A stretch of 41,137 nt of DNA from Guillardia theta CCMP2712 (taxonomy: Eukaryota; Cryptophyceae; Pyrenomonadales; Geminigeraceae). Positions 1-8,444 of the stretch are shown piece by piece (within the stretch, counting starts at the first letter, position 1; each line of letters starts with the position of its first letter). Under the pieces are notes generated by a model. It ran no database searches and was not told where the DNA came from. It saw only the letters and a list, made by a program, of their open reading frames with translations. Location of the stretch: positions 526,835 to 567,971 of the forward strand of contig NW_005434645.1 in the NCBI RefSeq assembly GCF_000315625.1. Reading direction: 5' to 3'. Position numbers and translations under genes: made by a program.

Positions 1-2
1 CA

Positions 3-790
3 CTCAGAGTCGGTGACAGCAAGCTGCTGGCAATGGGCATAATAGTCGGAGGAGAGAAGGAGGCTTTCGTCAAGAACGCTACTCATATCGCAAGGCGCTG
101 GAAATCTGCTAGGGAGGCTGACATCTTGTTGGCGAAGAGCGGAGTACCAGTCTTCTTTTGCAGCATGTTCAACGGTTTGAGGATGGACCTCAAGGTACTT
201 GAGCATATCCCTCTGCTCCTCGAATCTCTCTGTGACAGTGACTCCCGCGGCTTGTAGGAGCTTCGTGAGGACAACGAGGACAAACACATGGTCTGTAGAG
301 GGTGTTGACTCACCGTTGCAGAATCCGACTGAAAGAGGAGTTGCAGGCGCACCAAAAGGAGATCCAGGCTCTTAAGGAGAACATGGACGGGCTCAAGGAG
401 AACATGGACGGGCTCAAGGAGACTGTGCAGACAGTCGAGCGCAAGATGGACGAAGGCTTCTCGGTGTGTGTTGGACTCTAGCGAGGCGAGAGGGAACTGA
501 CTGACTTGCGATGTAGGAGCACCAAAAGGAGATCCAGGCTCTTAAGGAGAACATGGACGGGCTCAAGGAGAACATGGACGGGCTCAAGGAGACTGTGGAC
601 GGGCTCAAGCAGACTGTGGACGGGCTCAAGCAGACTGTGCAGACAGTCGAGCGCAAGATGGACGAAGGGTTCTCGGTGTGTATCAGGGCCCTGAGAGGGG
701 TGTCACTGTACTGAGAATAATTGCCGTGCACAGATGATCAATCGACTCCTGAGAGATGTTTCAAATCTCACCTCCTCGCGACCAATCTGA
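3..790 (+). CDS. Gene A copy 1 (5'-truncated by window edge): coiled-coil protein of unknown function
   Basis: Exons are <3-194, 258-290, 347-463, 517-675 and 734-790, with introns of 63, 56, 53 and 58 bp, all in phase 0. The visible protein is the end of the N-terminal domain, then a long heptad region built from MDGLKEN/MDGLKQT units that closes with VQTVERKMDEGFS, and a last exon MINRLLRDVSNL. The first ~20 bases differ from the other copies: one base is missing near position 11, so this copy may be frameshifted just inside the window. The internal coiled-coil exons have 39 and 53 codons. No family is recognised. Oligomerisation through the coiled coil is inferred from the heptads. Confidence 0.6.
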
Positions 791-992
791 AGCTATTGTA
801 GAACAATATTACTTAGTCAGCCTTTCTCTCAGTCTTCTGTGCATTTCTAGCTTTCTTTTGCATCTAAGAACATTTCTAATTTCCCATCACTGATGTCGTC
901 TTCGCTCCGCTCATGGGGATGTCTGGTCGTTTCAATGCGTGTAGAGGAAGCGCAGGTCCTTGCAGCTCCCCGCTGCCTTGCAGCCTTTCCTC

Positions 993-1079
993 ATGCCCAC
1001 GGTGGATACAAGGCTGGACACCGTGATGATCAACCTCTTCCTCAGGCAGGATGTGGAGGGGAATATTTTCAGGCTATAA
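993..1079 (+). pseudogene. Orphan C-terminal coiled-coil exon in arm of unit L
   Basis: A short open stretch from ATG to TAA encodes about 28 residues, containing RLDTVMINLFLRQDV. It resembles the end of gene A, where the heptad exon joins MINRLLRDV. No upstream exons of this relative are present, so it is probably a leftover terminal exon of a second A-like gene. An identical inverted copy lies at 11232-11318. Confidence 0.35.
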
Positions 1080-1244
1080 GTCTCAGTTTCCGATTTCGTA
1101 GCGGTTTAATTAAACACACAATAGTAGAAGCACACGAAGGTGGAAGAAGGGATATGCCATGGCATTGCTTCTTACGGGGCCTCTTATGAGGGACGTGGGG
1201 CTCAGCGTCGCCACATGTTTGTTTCGTGACAACTTACTGTCCGG

Positions 1245-1800
1245 TCAGTGAGGACACAGACGACTGGATAGCCCTCTGACCAGGGCTTCCTCGACTGCCA
1301 GCGCCTCCTTGATCTCAAGGATACACTGGTTGCGCTGGATCTTGGCGGTGAGAGTCTCCACGGTCTCCGGTTTCTCCGGGGCCTTCCTCTTCCCAACAAC
1401 CGGCTTCGATCCGTTGGTGCGCTCGGTCTGAAGGCTCGTTAGTTGTTCTTGCAAGGTCGCCAGTCTCTGTTGAGCCTTGGCGATCTCACTCTGCTTGGCT
1501 TCGATCTTCTCATCAATGGACTTGGCCGCTGTCGGCGTGCGCGTCTTGCCCTCGATCTTGTTCTTTCGCATTTCGGCGAATCCGTCTATCGATCCCTGCA
1601 GAGCTTTTGTGTCCATTTTCGTAACGGCTGTGAGGCGCTTGGCCGCGTTGCCAGTAATGGTACCATCGGGTGCAACGTCACCAGGATTGGTGACGCGTGC
1701 TGCCGCGATGATCACGGGGTGGTAGAAGAACGCGGCAATGCGCTCCCTCTCCTTGAGCTCTGCATCAGTCGGTGCGGACTTGCCCTCGTCGTTGGACTTC
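1245..1800 (-). CDS. Coding stretch B, copy L: Lys/Glu-rich coiled-coil protein, start not found
   Basis: The minus-strand frame is open for about 185 codons and ends at TGA (1245-1247). The product is hydrophilic, with a helical heptad segment (KIEAKQSEIAKAQQRLATLQ) in its middle and an Ala/Glu-rich C-terminus. Codon use looks like real coding sequence and the frame is kept in the inverted copy at 10493-11066. No ATG precedes the conserved part, so either an upstream exon is missing or this is a fragment. The 5' side runs head to head into stretch C, and two single-base differences from copy R sit in that junction (around 1795-1805). The function is unknown. Confidence 0.5.
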
Positions 1801-1822
1801 TTGACCTTTTTTCACCGCCGCG

Positions 1823-2251
1823 GAAGGGGGGGCCAGCACCCAGTTCGGGGTCTACAGCGGGTTCGACGACACTCCCTTCTGTTCGCACAAGTGGGTCTTC
1901 TGCACGGAGACGAGCCGCAACCTGACGACGGGCGCCTACAACCGCCAGTGCTTCGGGACGGTGAGCAAGGCCAACTGGACCGACCCCCTGACGCGCTTCG
2001 ACTCCTGCAAGAGCGCCATCCTCAACGACGCCCCGAGCAGCTCCACCATGATCCCCATCCGCATCTGCACGCTCGACTCGACGATGAACGAGCTCTGCAT
2101 CAAGGTCGCGGACTTCCTCCAGCGGATCCAGGCCGCCAAAAGGCTGCAAGGCGGCGGGGAGCTGCAAGGACCTGCGCTTCCTCTACACGCATTGAAACGA
2201 CCAGACATCCCCATGAGCGGAGCGAAGACGACATCAGTGATGGGAAATTAG
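1823..2251 (+). pseudogene. Coding stretch C, copy L: Cys-containing protein fragment
   Basis: The plus-strand frame starts around FFTAAEGGASTQFGVYSGFD, has very strong G/C third-position bias, and stays open to TAG at 2249-2251. It contains WVFCTETSRNL, GAYNRQCFG and FDSCKSAIL, a Cys spacing that suggests disulfides, but no family is recognised. Copy L reads cleanly through GFDDTPFCSHKWVFC, while copy R has compensating one-base indels there. About the last 35 codons lie inside the repeat arm, so the natural C-terminus is probably lost and replaced by arm sequence. No start codon is visible. Confidence 0.45.
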
Positions 2252-2336
2252 AAATGTTCTTAGATGCAAAAGAAAGCTAGAAATGCACAGAAGACTGAGA
2301 GAAAGGCTGACTAAGTAATATTGTTCTACAATAGCT

Positions 2337-3697
2337 TCAGATTGGTCGCGAGGAGGTGAGATTTGAAACATCTCTCAGGAGTCGATTGATCATCTGTGCA
2401 CGGCAATTATTCTCAGTACAGTGACACCCCTCTCAGGGCCCTGATACACACCGAGAACCCTTCGTCCATCTTGCGCTCGACTGTCTGCACAGTCTGCTTG
2501 AGCCCGTCCACAGTCTGCTTGAGCCCGTCCATGTTCTCCTTGAGCCCGTCCATGTTCTCCTTAAGAGCCTGGATTTCCTTTTGGTGCTCCTACATCGCAA
2601 GTCAGTCAGTTCCCTCTCGCCTCGCTAGAGTCCAACACACACCGAGAACCCTTCGTCCATCTTGCGCTCGACTGTCTGCACAGTCTGCTTGAGCCCGTCC
2701 ATGTTCTCCTTAAGAGCCTGGATCTCCTTTTGGTGCGCCTGCAACTCCTCTTTCAGTCGGATTCTGCAACGGTGAGTCAACACCCTCTACAGACCATGTG
2801 TTTGTCCTCGTTGTCCTCACGAAGCTCCTACAAGCCGCGGGAGTCACTGTCACAGAGAGATTCGAGGAGCAGAGGGATATGCTCAAGTACCTTGAGGTCC
2901 ATCCTCAAACCGTTGAACATGCTGTGGACGCTTTGAGGCGCAGCGTAACAAAAGAAGACTGGTACTCCGCTCTTCGCCAACAAGATGTCAGCCTCCCTAG
3001 CAGATTTCCAGCGCCTTGCGATATGAGTAGCGTTCTTGACGAAAGCCTCCTTCTCTCCTCCGACTATTATGCCCATTGCCAGCAGCTTGCTGTCACCGCA
3101 CTCTGAGCCTTGTGTTGACCACACTTGGTCTTTGAGTGCCAAACCTACCTCAAGCTGCCACAGCTTTCGTACCATACAAGACGGTTCTTCTGTGATCTCG
3201 AAATGGATGAGAGCGTTCTCGGAGAGCAAGAGACCTTCGAGCTCGTCTCTGGCGTCAGCGACCTTGTCGTCGTCGTATGAATGTAGCGCTATGACCTGGG
3301 GGACTCCGTCGTCGGCATCTTCCGAGTCTACCAAGCTTCTCAGCACATCTCTCAAAGAAACTCTCGAGGAGTTGGAGGAGTTGGATCGAGCTCGAAAGTA
3401 AAGGTCGAACTTGAGCTTGAACTTTCCCTTGAAGGTGCAGCTTTCTTCTGGTATACCTTCAAGGCTTCCTGAACTTCCCATCACTAGCGTGGAGTTGATC
3501 GCGCGTCGATACTCTGCTCTGTTGATATGATCGAGGTGCTGAGGATTCTTCAAGTTGAGAAACATCAACATCTCGACTATGATAGCAGGCAGGTTTGCAT
3601 ACACCTGACTTTCAAACCAGTTGCTGGACGTTTTTCTGTTCAGCTTCCGAATGCTCTTCTCCTGTTTTCTCGATTTATCCGCTGCAGATCTCGCCAT
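2337..3697 (-). CDS. Gene A copy 2 (complete, 376 aa): coiled-coil protein of unknown function
   Basis: Exons on the minus strand are 2891-3697, 2795-2827, 2643-2738, 2452-2589 and 2337-2393, all phase 0. The start at MARSAADKSRKQEKSI is the first ATG of the long exon. Residues 1-269 form a conserved domain with no recognised family. They are followed by a short linker exon (ELREDNEDKHM) and two heptad exons of 32 and 46 codons ending in VERKMDEGFS. Compared with copy 3 this copy has 24 extra in-frame bases (8 codons, YAAPQSVH, near 2920-2944) and one heptad fewer in its first repeat exon. It is the right arm of unit L. Frame conservation between copies suggests it is, or recently was, functional. 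Confidence 0.7.
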
Positions 3698-3756
3698 TTC
3701 TACAAAGTAGAACAATAGGGCCGGGACTCGGAGACTCTTGGTAGGATTGTCGACAA

Positions 3757-4658
3757 CAGCAAGGTCCGAGAGGAGGGTTTCCGGTCAGTGAGTGCGCCTC
3801 AGATCATGAGCGAGCCTAGCCGGCCGGCAGAAATTTTCTCGGTAGGCTCGACGCGTTCGATCTCATCGGCAGCAGAGACAGCAAGCTTTAACGGCTAGTT
3901 GATTGCAGCACTGATGGGGGCAGCAGACGTAACGGCTCAGTCAGTCACGGCCTCGGAGGGGTCTCCATGAGGGGCAGCAGCTGTGAAGAAGCTACGGCCT
4001 AGAGAGAAGCCATAGGGGCAGCACTGCGGCAGACTTAACGGCTTGTTGAGGGTTGATTTCTGAAGCCTTTTAAATCCGGGGTCCGGATTTTCCAAGCTTG
4101 GTTATCAAACAGGTGAGATAATGATGTTCAGGATTACACTCTAACTGACAAATTGATGGTGCTGGTTTGTAACTAGGGCAAGGGCACAAGCAACTTTAAA
4201 GAGCAAGCGCACAATTCTTGTTGGAGTGATTGCAAAAACCTAAGCCTGATATATATTAAGTTTTTTTTGTGCTGTTTCTACTATATCTCTTAATGTGTCA
4301 CCATCTCCTGAATGCCATATTTTGAACTACTTCCATTAAGCTATTTATACTATTTATGTGGTAGACTTGAACGCTCACATAACTGCCGTCTTCTCTCCTG
4401 AAATGGATCTTCTAAATATCATCAGGTTCATCATAAGCCATCTTCAGAATATCTACATTGCTATTGTATATCGTTGTATAGTTCCTATTAGGATTAGTTT
4501 CCAGGAGCACATTGGGAATTATAGATGCTAAGTTTTAGAAACATGATTCGAGCCTTTAATTCAAGTCAAATTTCTACGTGATTCAGCGAAGAACATTGAG
4601 TTGTGGCGCAGATGATGAAGCACTTGGGAACGTTTGTTAGGGTTTGAGGCGTGTAGAG
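3757..4658. other. Gene-free stretch: GC-rich island then AT-rich sequence
   Basis: About 3780-4080 is GC-rich and contains short words (AACGGCT, CAGTCA, GGCCGG, GGGGCAGCA) of the kind seen in other islands of the window. From 4090 to 4640 the sequence turns AT-rich with stops in every frame. No gene or RNA is recognised. Confidence 0.5.
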
Positions 4659-4996
4659 ATGTCAGATTTGCGCTATTGGTCAGTCAATGTGATGCTTGAA
4701 GAGCATTGGAGACAGTCCTTCAAGACTTCGATCCTGGAAGCACTGCATTATCTCTCTTCCTCCGGGATTTCTGCAAACAAACTCGTCGAGGTCATGCTGA
4801 AGTCGCTCAACGTCCCAGAGGATGAAATCAAGGAGCTTGACAGCGCAGTACTCGTAAACCGGGTAAAATAGATGAAAGGTCCGTCCGGTCACAGAAGAAC
4901 CTTGGCTGCCCTTTAGGGAATGAAATGGGTTAGAAAGCCTCCTGGAATTTCGAGTTATCATCAGCAAGCAAGGGAAGCTGGTCAAACCTGCAATAG
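4659..4996 (+). CDS. Possible small three-exon gene (89 aa), unknown
   Basis: Proposed exons are 4659-4862, 4895-4928 and 4965-4996. The first exon gives a plausible helical protein start, MSDLRYWSVNVMLEEHW, followed by LEALHYLSSSGISANKLVE and an acidic segment. Introns of 32 and 36 bp keep the frame but are shorter than most in this window. No family is recognised. It could be a fragment of a longer gene, like its neighbours in this 4.6-kb segment. Confidence 0.3.
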
Positions 4997-5411
4997 CACA
5001 TGAAACGAGATAAGAACTCCTGTTGTGTTGTCATTGTTGCTGGACTTAACTGCCCGGGAAATCGCGAGTTTCAGAGCATCCTTGAGATTGTTGTTGTTCC
5101 TTTGCAGGTGTGTCCTGAGGCACGTGACTCACTGATCACTGCCTCTGCGCAGTCTTTGAAACCAAACTGTTTGAAGTTTCACATTTCACAAACTTGACTC
5201 TGCAGCAAACCATAAGGGACTCCAGAAGGGAGGGAAGGAAGAAGTCGGAGGGAGGAGTAGTGGGAGGAGTAGTGGGAGGGAGAGATGGAGAACAACGTAG
5301 AAGAAGGGAAGAGAAGGGAGGGAGAGAGAGAGGTCTTCCTGATACTTCGGGGTTTACATTACTTCTCTCATCGCAAGCTATAGAGGTTTGAGGACTGACA
5401 TGCTTCGAGGC

Positions 5412-5509
5412 CAAGGCCAAGATCAAAGGGCTCTCAGCTGAGCCAGAAATCTTCCAGACCAGTATCACGGATCAGCACGAGCTCCTACTTCTGGCCTCAG
5501 ATGGATTTT
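5412..5509 (+). pseudogene. PP2C-type protein phosphatase fragment
   Basis: The frame GLSAEPEIFQTS...ELLLLASDGFW matches the late conserved block of PP2C Ser/Thr phosphatases, where a strand is followed by the metal-binding ASDG(F/L)W motif. A possible donor follows inside the Trp codon (TTTTG|gtcgg), but no following exon encoding the next block was found. No earlier PP2C motifs (DGHGG, RALGD) were seen upstream. The match is convincing for the motif but covers only about 33 residues, so this is a captured or decayed gene piece. Confidence 0.5.
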
Positions 5510-5729
5510 GGTCGGAGAAGAACGGTCAGGGCTAACATGCATGTTGCTGTTTACCGCCTGCACTTGCTGGCTGGTTATATCTCGATCATCGCATCTCGGG
5601 GAAGTAGAGGAGGTTCCAAAATAGTCTCGCCTTGTGTGCCTGCGCGGCTGTTGCTCCTTGACACCTGAAATGGGATGAGCGAACACAGTGAACATGCAGG
5701 CAAGAGACTACAAGTGCAGATGAGAGGTG

Positions 5730-5919
5730 GCGCCATGAGGATAAGGAGAATTCAAATCGCAATCAAGACGGATGTTACTCACTGTTATCCGCTGTCCGTA
5801 AAGATAGACATCGTTCACCACCTACCCGGTCAGACCATCATGATCAACAAATCATCCTACTTGCGCAAGAAAGGGATCTCCCCGAACCCCTTCGATCCCA
5901 ACAACCAGCAAGACAGGCA
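5730..5919 (+). CDS. Isolated exon, unknown protein piece
   Basis: An open plus-strand frame encodes KTDVTHCYPLSVKIDIVHHL followed by a Lys-rich segment and GISPNPFDPNNQQD. It ends at a strong donor (ACA|gtgagtgg). The NPFD motif faintly recalls DHHC palmitoyltransferases, but no DHHC cysteine-rich core is present, so no function is assigned. The left boundary is uncertain. No partner exon was found in either direction. Confidence 0.3.
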
Positions 5920-6052
5920 GTACAGTGAGTGGCGATGGCATCTGTGACACGATTAGCTCGCGTACTCGAGATCCTTGCCCTCCCACCAACCTTGAGCATC
6001 CACACGAACCTGGTGATGCCCAAAGGCTGCAAGCTAATCCATCGCCACTCAC

Positions 6053-6907
6053 TGGTAGTAGTATCCGCCGAAGCAGAGGCATTCGGAGATCGAGGATGCT
6101 TGGAACAAGGATGTGGAGTTGTTTGGGCAAGCATAGAACAGATTGTCCCCAGGGCAGAAGTATCCGTAGGGGCAGGGAATGCATGTGCTGCCCGATCTGT
6201 AGAATCCCTGGTTGCAGACGCAAGACTCTACTACGTTCTGCCCGTAGTAGTTCATCGAGTTGTCGGGACATGCAAAGATCTCCTCTCCAGAGCAATAGGA
6301 GCCCCTGGGGCAAAGAGTGCAGTTCTTGGGTGTGATGGGACTGTTTGCCCAGTAGTAGCCCTCGTAGCAACGGCATTGCGATGTCTCTGTGTCGGTGAAG
6401 GTCCTGATGGCATATGAGTTGGGAGGGCAGGATCCACTGGTGTAGTAGCAGTCCTGGGTCTCGCCGCAGGGGTCGCAGAACTTCGATTCGCAGTATGTTC
6501 CGGTGCCCTGCCAAAACTCGTTGCAGGTGCAGGTGAAGCTACCGAGCGTGTTGTTGCACCGGGCATTGATATCACAGTCGTTCAGGTAGCTATTGCACTC
6601 ATTGATGTCCTCACATAGTCCTTGACCATTCTTAACGAAGCCGTCGGAGCAGATGCAGAGGAAGGAGCCAATGGTATCGATGCAGACACTGTAATCATCA
6701 CAAGCGGACCTTTCACACTCATTGACGTTGACACACAGGTTGTTGCTATCGAACTCGAAACCTGTGTCGCAGGTACAGAAGAAGCTCCCCACTGTGTCGG
6801 TGCAGAATGAGTTGTCAGGGCAGAACCTCGCTTGGAAGCACTCGTTGACGTTGGTGCAAGTTGTGAGGTCGACGGATGCATGGCCGGGCCTGCACTCGCA
6901 GTATTTT
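6053..6907 (-). pseudogene. EGF-like / cysteine-rich ectodomain exon, truncated at both ends
   Basis: This single long minus-strand exon encodes about 285 residues with regularly spaced cysteines. It begins mid-domain (CECRPGHAS). Three calcium-binding EGF modules follow, marked by NVNEC, NVNEC and DINEC, each with the Gly-Ser-Phe-x-Cys-x-Cys pattern. After these come Cys-rich repeats of GCC2/GCC3 or TNFR style (CPRGSYC, CPDNS, CPYGYFCPGD, CPNNS). The exon ends at a good donor (TACCA|gtgagtgg) and no continuing exon is seen. The 5' side stops beside CLPTM1 sequence on the other strand. Such modules occur in secreted or membrane receptors, but no signal peptide or membrane helix is present, so this is a gene fragment. 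Confidence 0.6.
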
Positions 6908-6967
6908 CTCAATGTAATTCAATACGATGAACCTCTCTCTCCCTATCTTGGCTGTGCAAAATTCAAG

Positions 6968-7867
6968 AACGACATCAACTTCTGGCGAGGGCTTCAGTCT
7001 ACCAAAGGAATCTCCGTTCGCTCCATCGGTACTTCTCCCTTCCTTCCACCACGCAGCCGATAACGCTCGCCGTCAGCTGTCTCCTCCATCATGGAACTTG
7101 TCGTGTTTCTGTACCTCCTTGACAACGACACGTCTTACCTCGTTCTCTTCACGGTTGGCGGCGGGCTGCTCGTCAACGTCTGGAAGGTTCCCCGTCCTCA
7201 ACCTCGGCAGCCTCCCGTGCTCTGACTCGCTGCAGCTCATCAAGGCATGGTCTCTCATGCGAGGCCGAGGAAGCGACAAGGAGGCGGAGGACTTGCGAGC
7301 AGAGCAGGTGAAGCAGCAAGGAGACGGGGCATGCTCGTCCTGACTCCCTGCACAGGCGATCTCACGCCATATCGACTACATCGCATCCGCCTACCTCCTC
7401 AACATCCTCGGCCCGCCCATCGTCGGATACGCTGTCTACAGTCTGGTGTATGAGGACCAGAGGGGCTGGTACAGCTGGGCGCTCCAGAGCGGGGTGAACG
7501 TTGTGTATGCTGTAGGTAGGGGGCTGCTGCCTCCTGTTCTTAGACGCCTGAGATTCAATGCAGGCTTCATGATGATGACGCCGCAGCTCTTCCTCAACTA
7601 CAAGTACAAGAGTGTCGAACACCTTCCTTGGAGAGCGCTCATATATCGTGCTCTGAATACTTTCATTGACGACCTGTTCGCATTCGTCATCACCATGCCA
7701 GGGCTTCACAGGTACGATCCCTCTCTTGCGCTATCTTTCTTCGTTTTCACAGTGATGTCAGGATGTCTGTCTTTCGAGACGACATTGTCTTCTTCATCTA
7801 CCTCTATCAGCGTTGGATCTACCGCAAGCGAAGGCCTGCCTCGGAGACCTCCATGCACGAGCTCTAG
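6968..7867 (+). pseudogene. CLPTM1: CLPTM1 (cleft lip and palate transmembrane protein 1) homologue, 3' part only
   Basis: Six exons (6968-7028, 7077-7186, 7236-7307, 7356-7515, 7564-7711, 7762-7867) have fully consistent phases and give 218 residues. They match the C-terminal half of CLPTM1, a multi-pass ER/Golgi membrane protein. Diagnostic segments are NDINFW, FLYLLDND, GYAVYSLVY, GWYSW, MTPQLFLNYKYKSVEHLPW, ALNTFIDDLFAFVI and FRDDIVFFIYLYQRWIY. The reading frame is undamaged. However, the N-terminal lumenal domain and first membrane segment are missing, and opposite-strand EGF-like sequence starts about 60 bp upstream. Either upstream exons lie far away or this is a captured fragment. The short C-terminus ends RPASETSMHEL. 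Confidence 0.75.
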
Positions 7868-8385
7868 ACTCTGGGACGGCCCTAATTCGGATCATCATAG
7901 CTGTGAAGTTCTTGATGCATTGCGATATGAGTAGCGTTCTTGACGAAAGCCTCCTTCTCTCCTACCGCACTCTGAGCCTTGTCTTGACCGCACTGTCTGG
8001 TCTTTGAGTGCCAAACCTACCTCAAGCTGCCAGATGAACCCATCAGTAGCAAGCTGACGACGAGCCGCGCTTCCCGAGGCCCTCAAGGTAGCGAAGCCCG
8101 ACTGAGATGAATACTGACACTGCCATGATGATATCACTGCTCTTTGACAAGCTGCAAATGTGTGTATCATGGCTGTTTTTGGCTCTTTCTACTCGACCTC
8201 AGATCAGACATCTACTCTCTGACAGTGATATCAGTCACGTCGCATCCTTGAAACCTCTACAGCGCCTCGCCTGTCTCAGTTGTCATCGCTGACAGGCTTG
8301 CTCCATCACTGAGGCGCACTCACTGGCTGGGGTCTCAAACCCACTGCCAGGCAGATGCATCAAGCTTGAAGATTCCTCAAGTCTG
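7868..8385. other. Gene-free stretch with a degenerate gene A fragment
   Basis: About 7919-8035 matches, in minus orientation, a stretch of gene A exon 1 but lacks roughly 35-40 internal bases and carries point changes. The rest has no supported gene. About 8310-8380 matches 12355-12430, the region upstream of another A copy, so it belongs to the shared A upstream flank. Confidence 0.6.
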
Positions 8386-8444
8386 TTGTCGACAATCCTA
8401 CCAAGAGTCTCCGAGTCCCGGCCCTATTGTTCTACTTTGTAGTA

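Larger units (their letters stand above)
1..3756. repeat. Composite palindromic unit L (inverted partner of unit R)
   Basis: This block matches 8386-12290 in reverse complement over nearly its whole length. Reading left to right it contains gene A (+, 5' end outside the window), a spacer, coding stretch B (-), coding stretch C (+), the spacer again inverted, and gene A (-). The unit therefore has its own long terminal inverted arms, 1 to about 987 and about 2150-3756. The outer right limit is set at a 10-bp palindrome, TTGTCGACAA (3747-3756), because the flanks of the related copies diverge near that point. No transposase, integrase or reverse transcriptase is visible, so calling it a mobile element is inference. 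A segmental inverted duplication is the alternative. Confidence 0.8.

Noticed and set aside
414-731. Minus-strand ORF across the heptad exons of gene A (Ser/Pro/Cys-rich repeats)
   Set aside because: It is the antisense of the MDGLKEN repeats and is disrupted or altered in the other copies, while the sense frame is conserved with proper splice sites.
5136-5468. Minus-strand ORF rich in Pro/Ser near 5.3 kb
   Set aside because: It is the complement of a purine-rich AGGGAGGA tract and has no conserved features.
5852-6514. Overlapping minus-strand ORF rich in Leu/Arg/His under the EGF exon
   Set aside because: Shadow frame of the Cys-rich exon; the EGF frame has regularly spaced cysteines and known modules.
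6053-7867. EGF-like gene nested in an intron of an intact CLPTM1 gene
   Set aside because: No upstream CLPTM1 exons were recognised between 3757 and 6050, and the EGF exon is itself truncated at both ends, so capture or rearrangement explains the arrangement better.
8320-8385. tRNA- or small-RNA-like element in the repeated flank (GGGGTCTCAAACCC)
   Set aside because: It has a short stem but no cloverleaf, box A/B spacing or 3' signal could be made out. The sequence is simply part of the repeated A upstream region.
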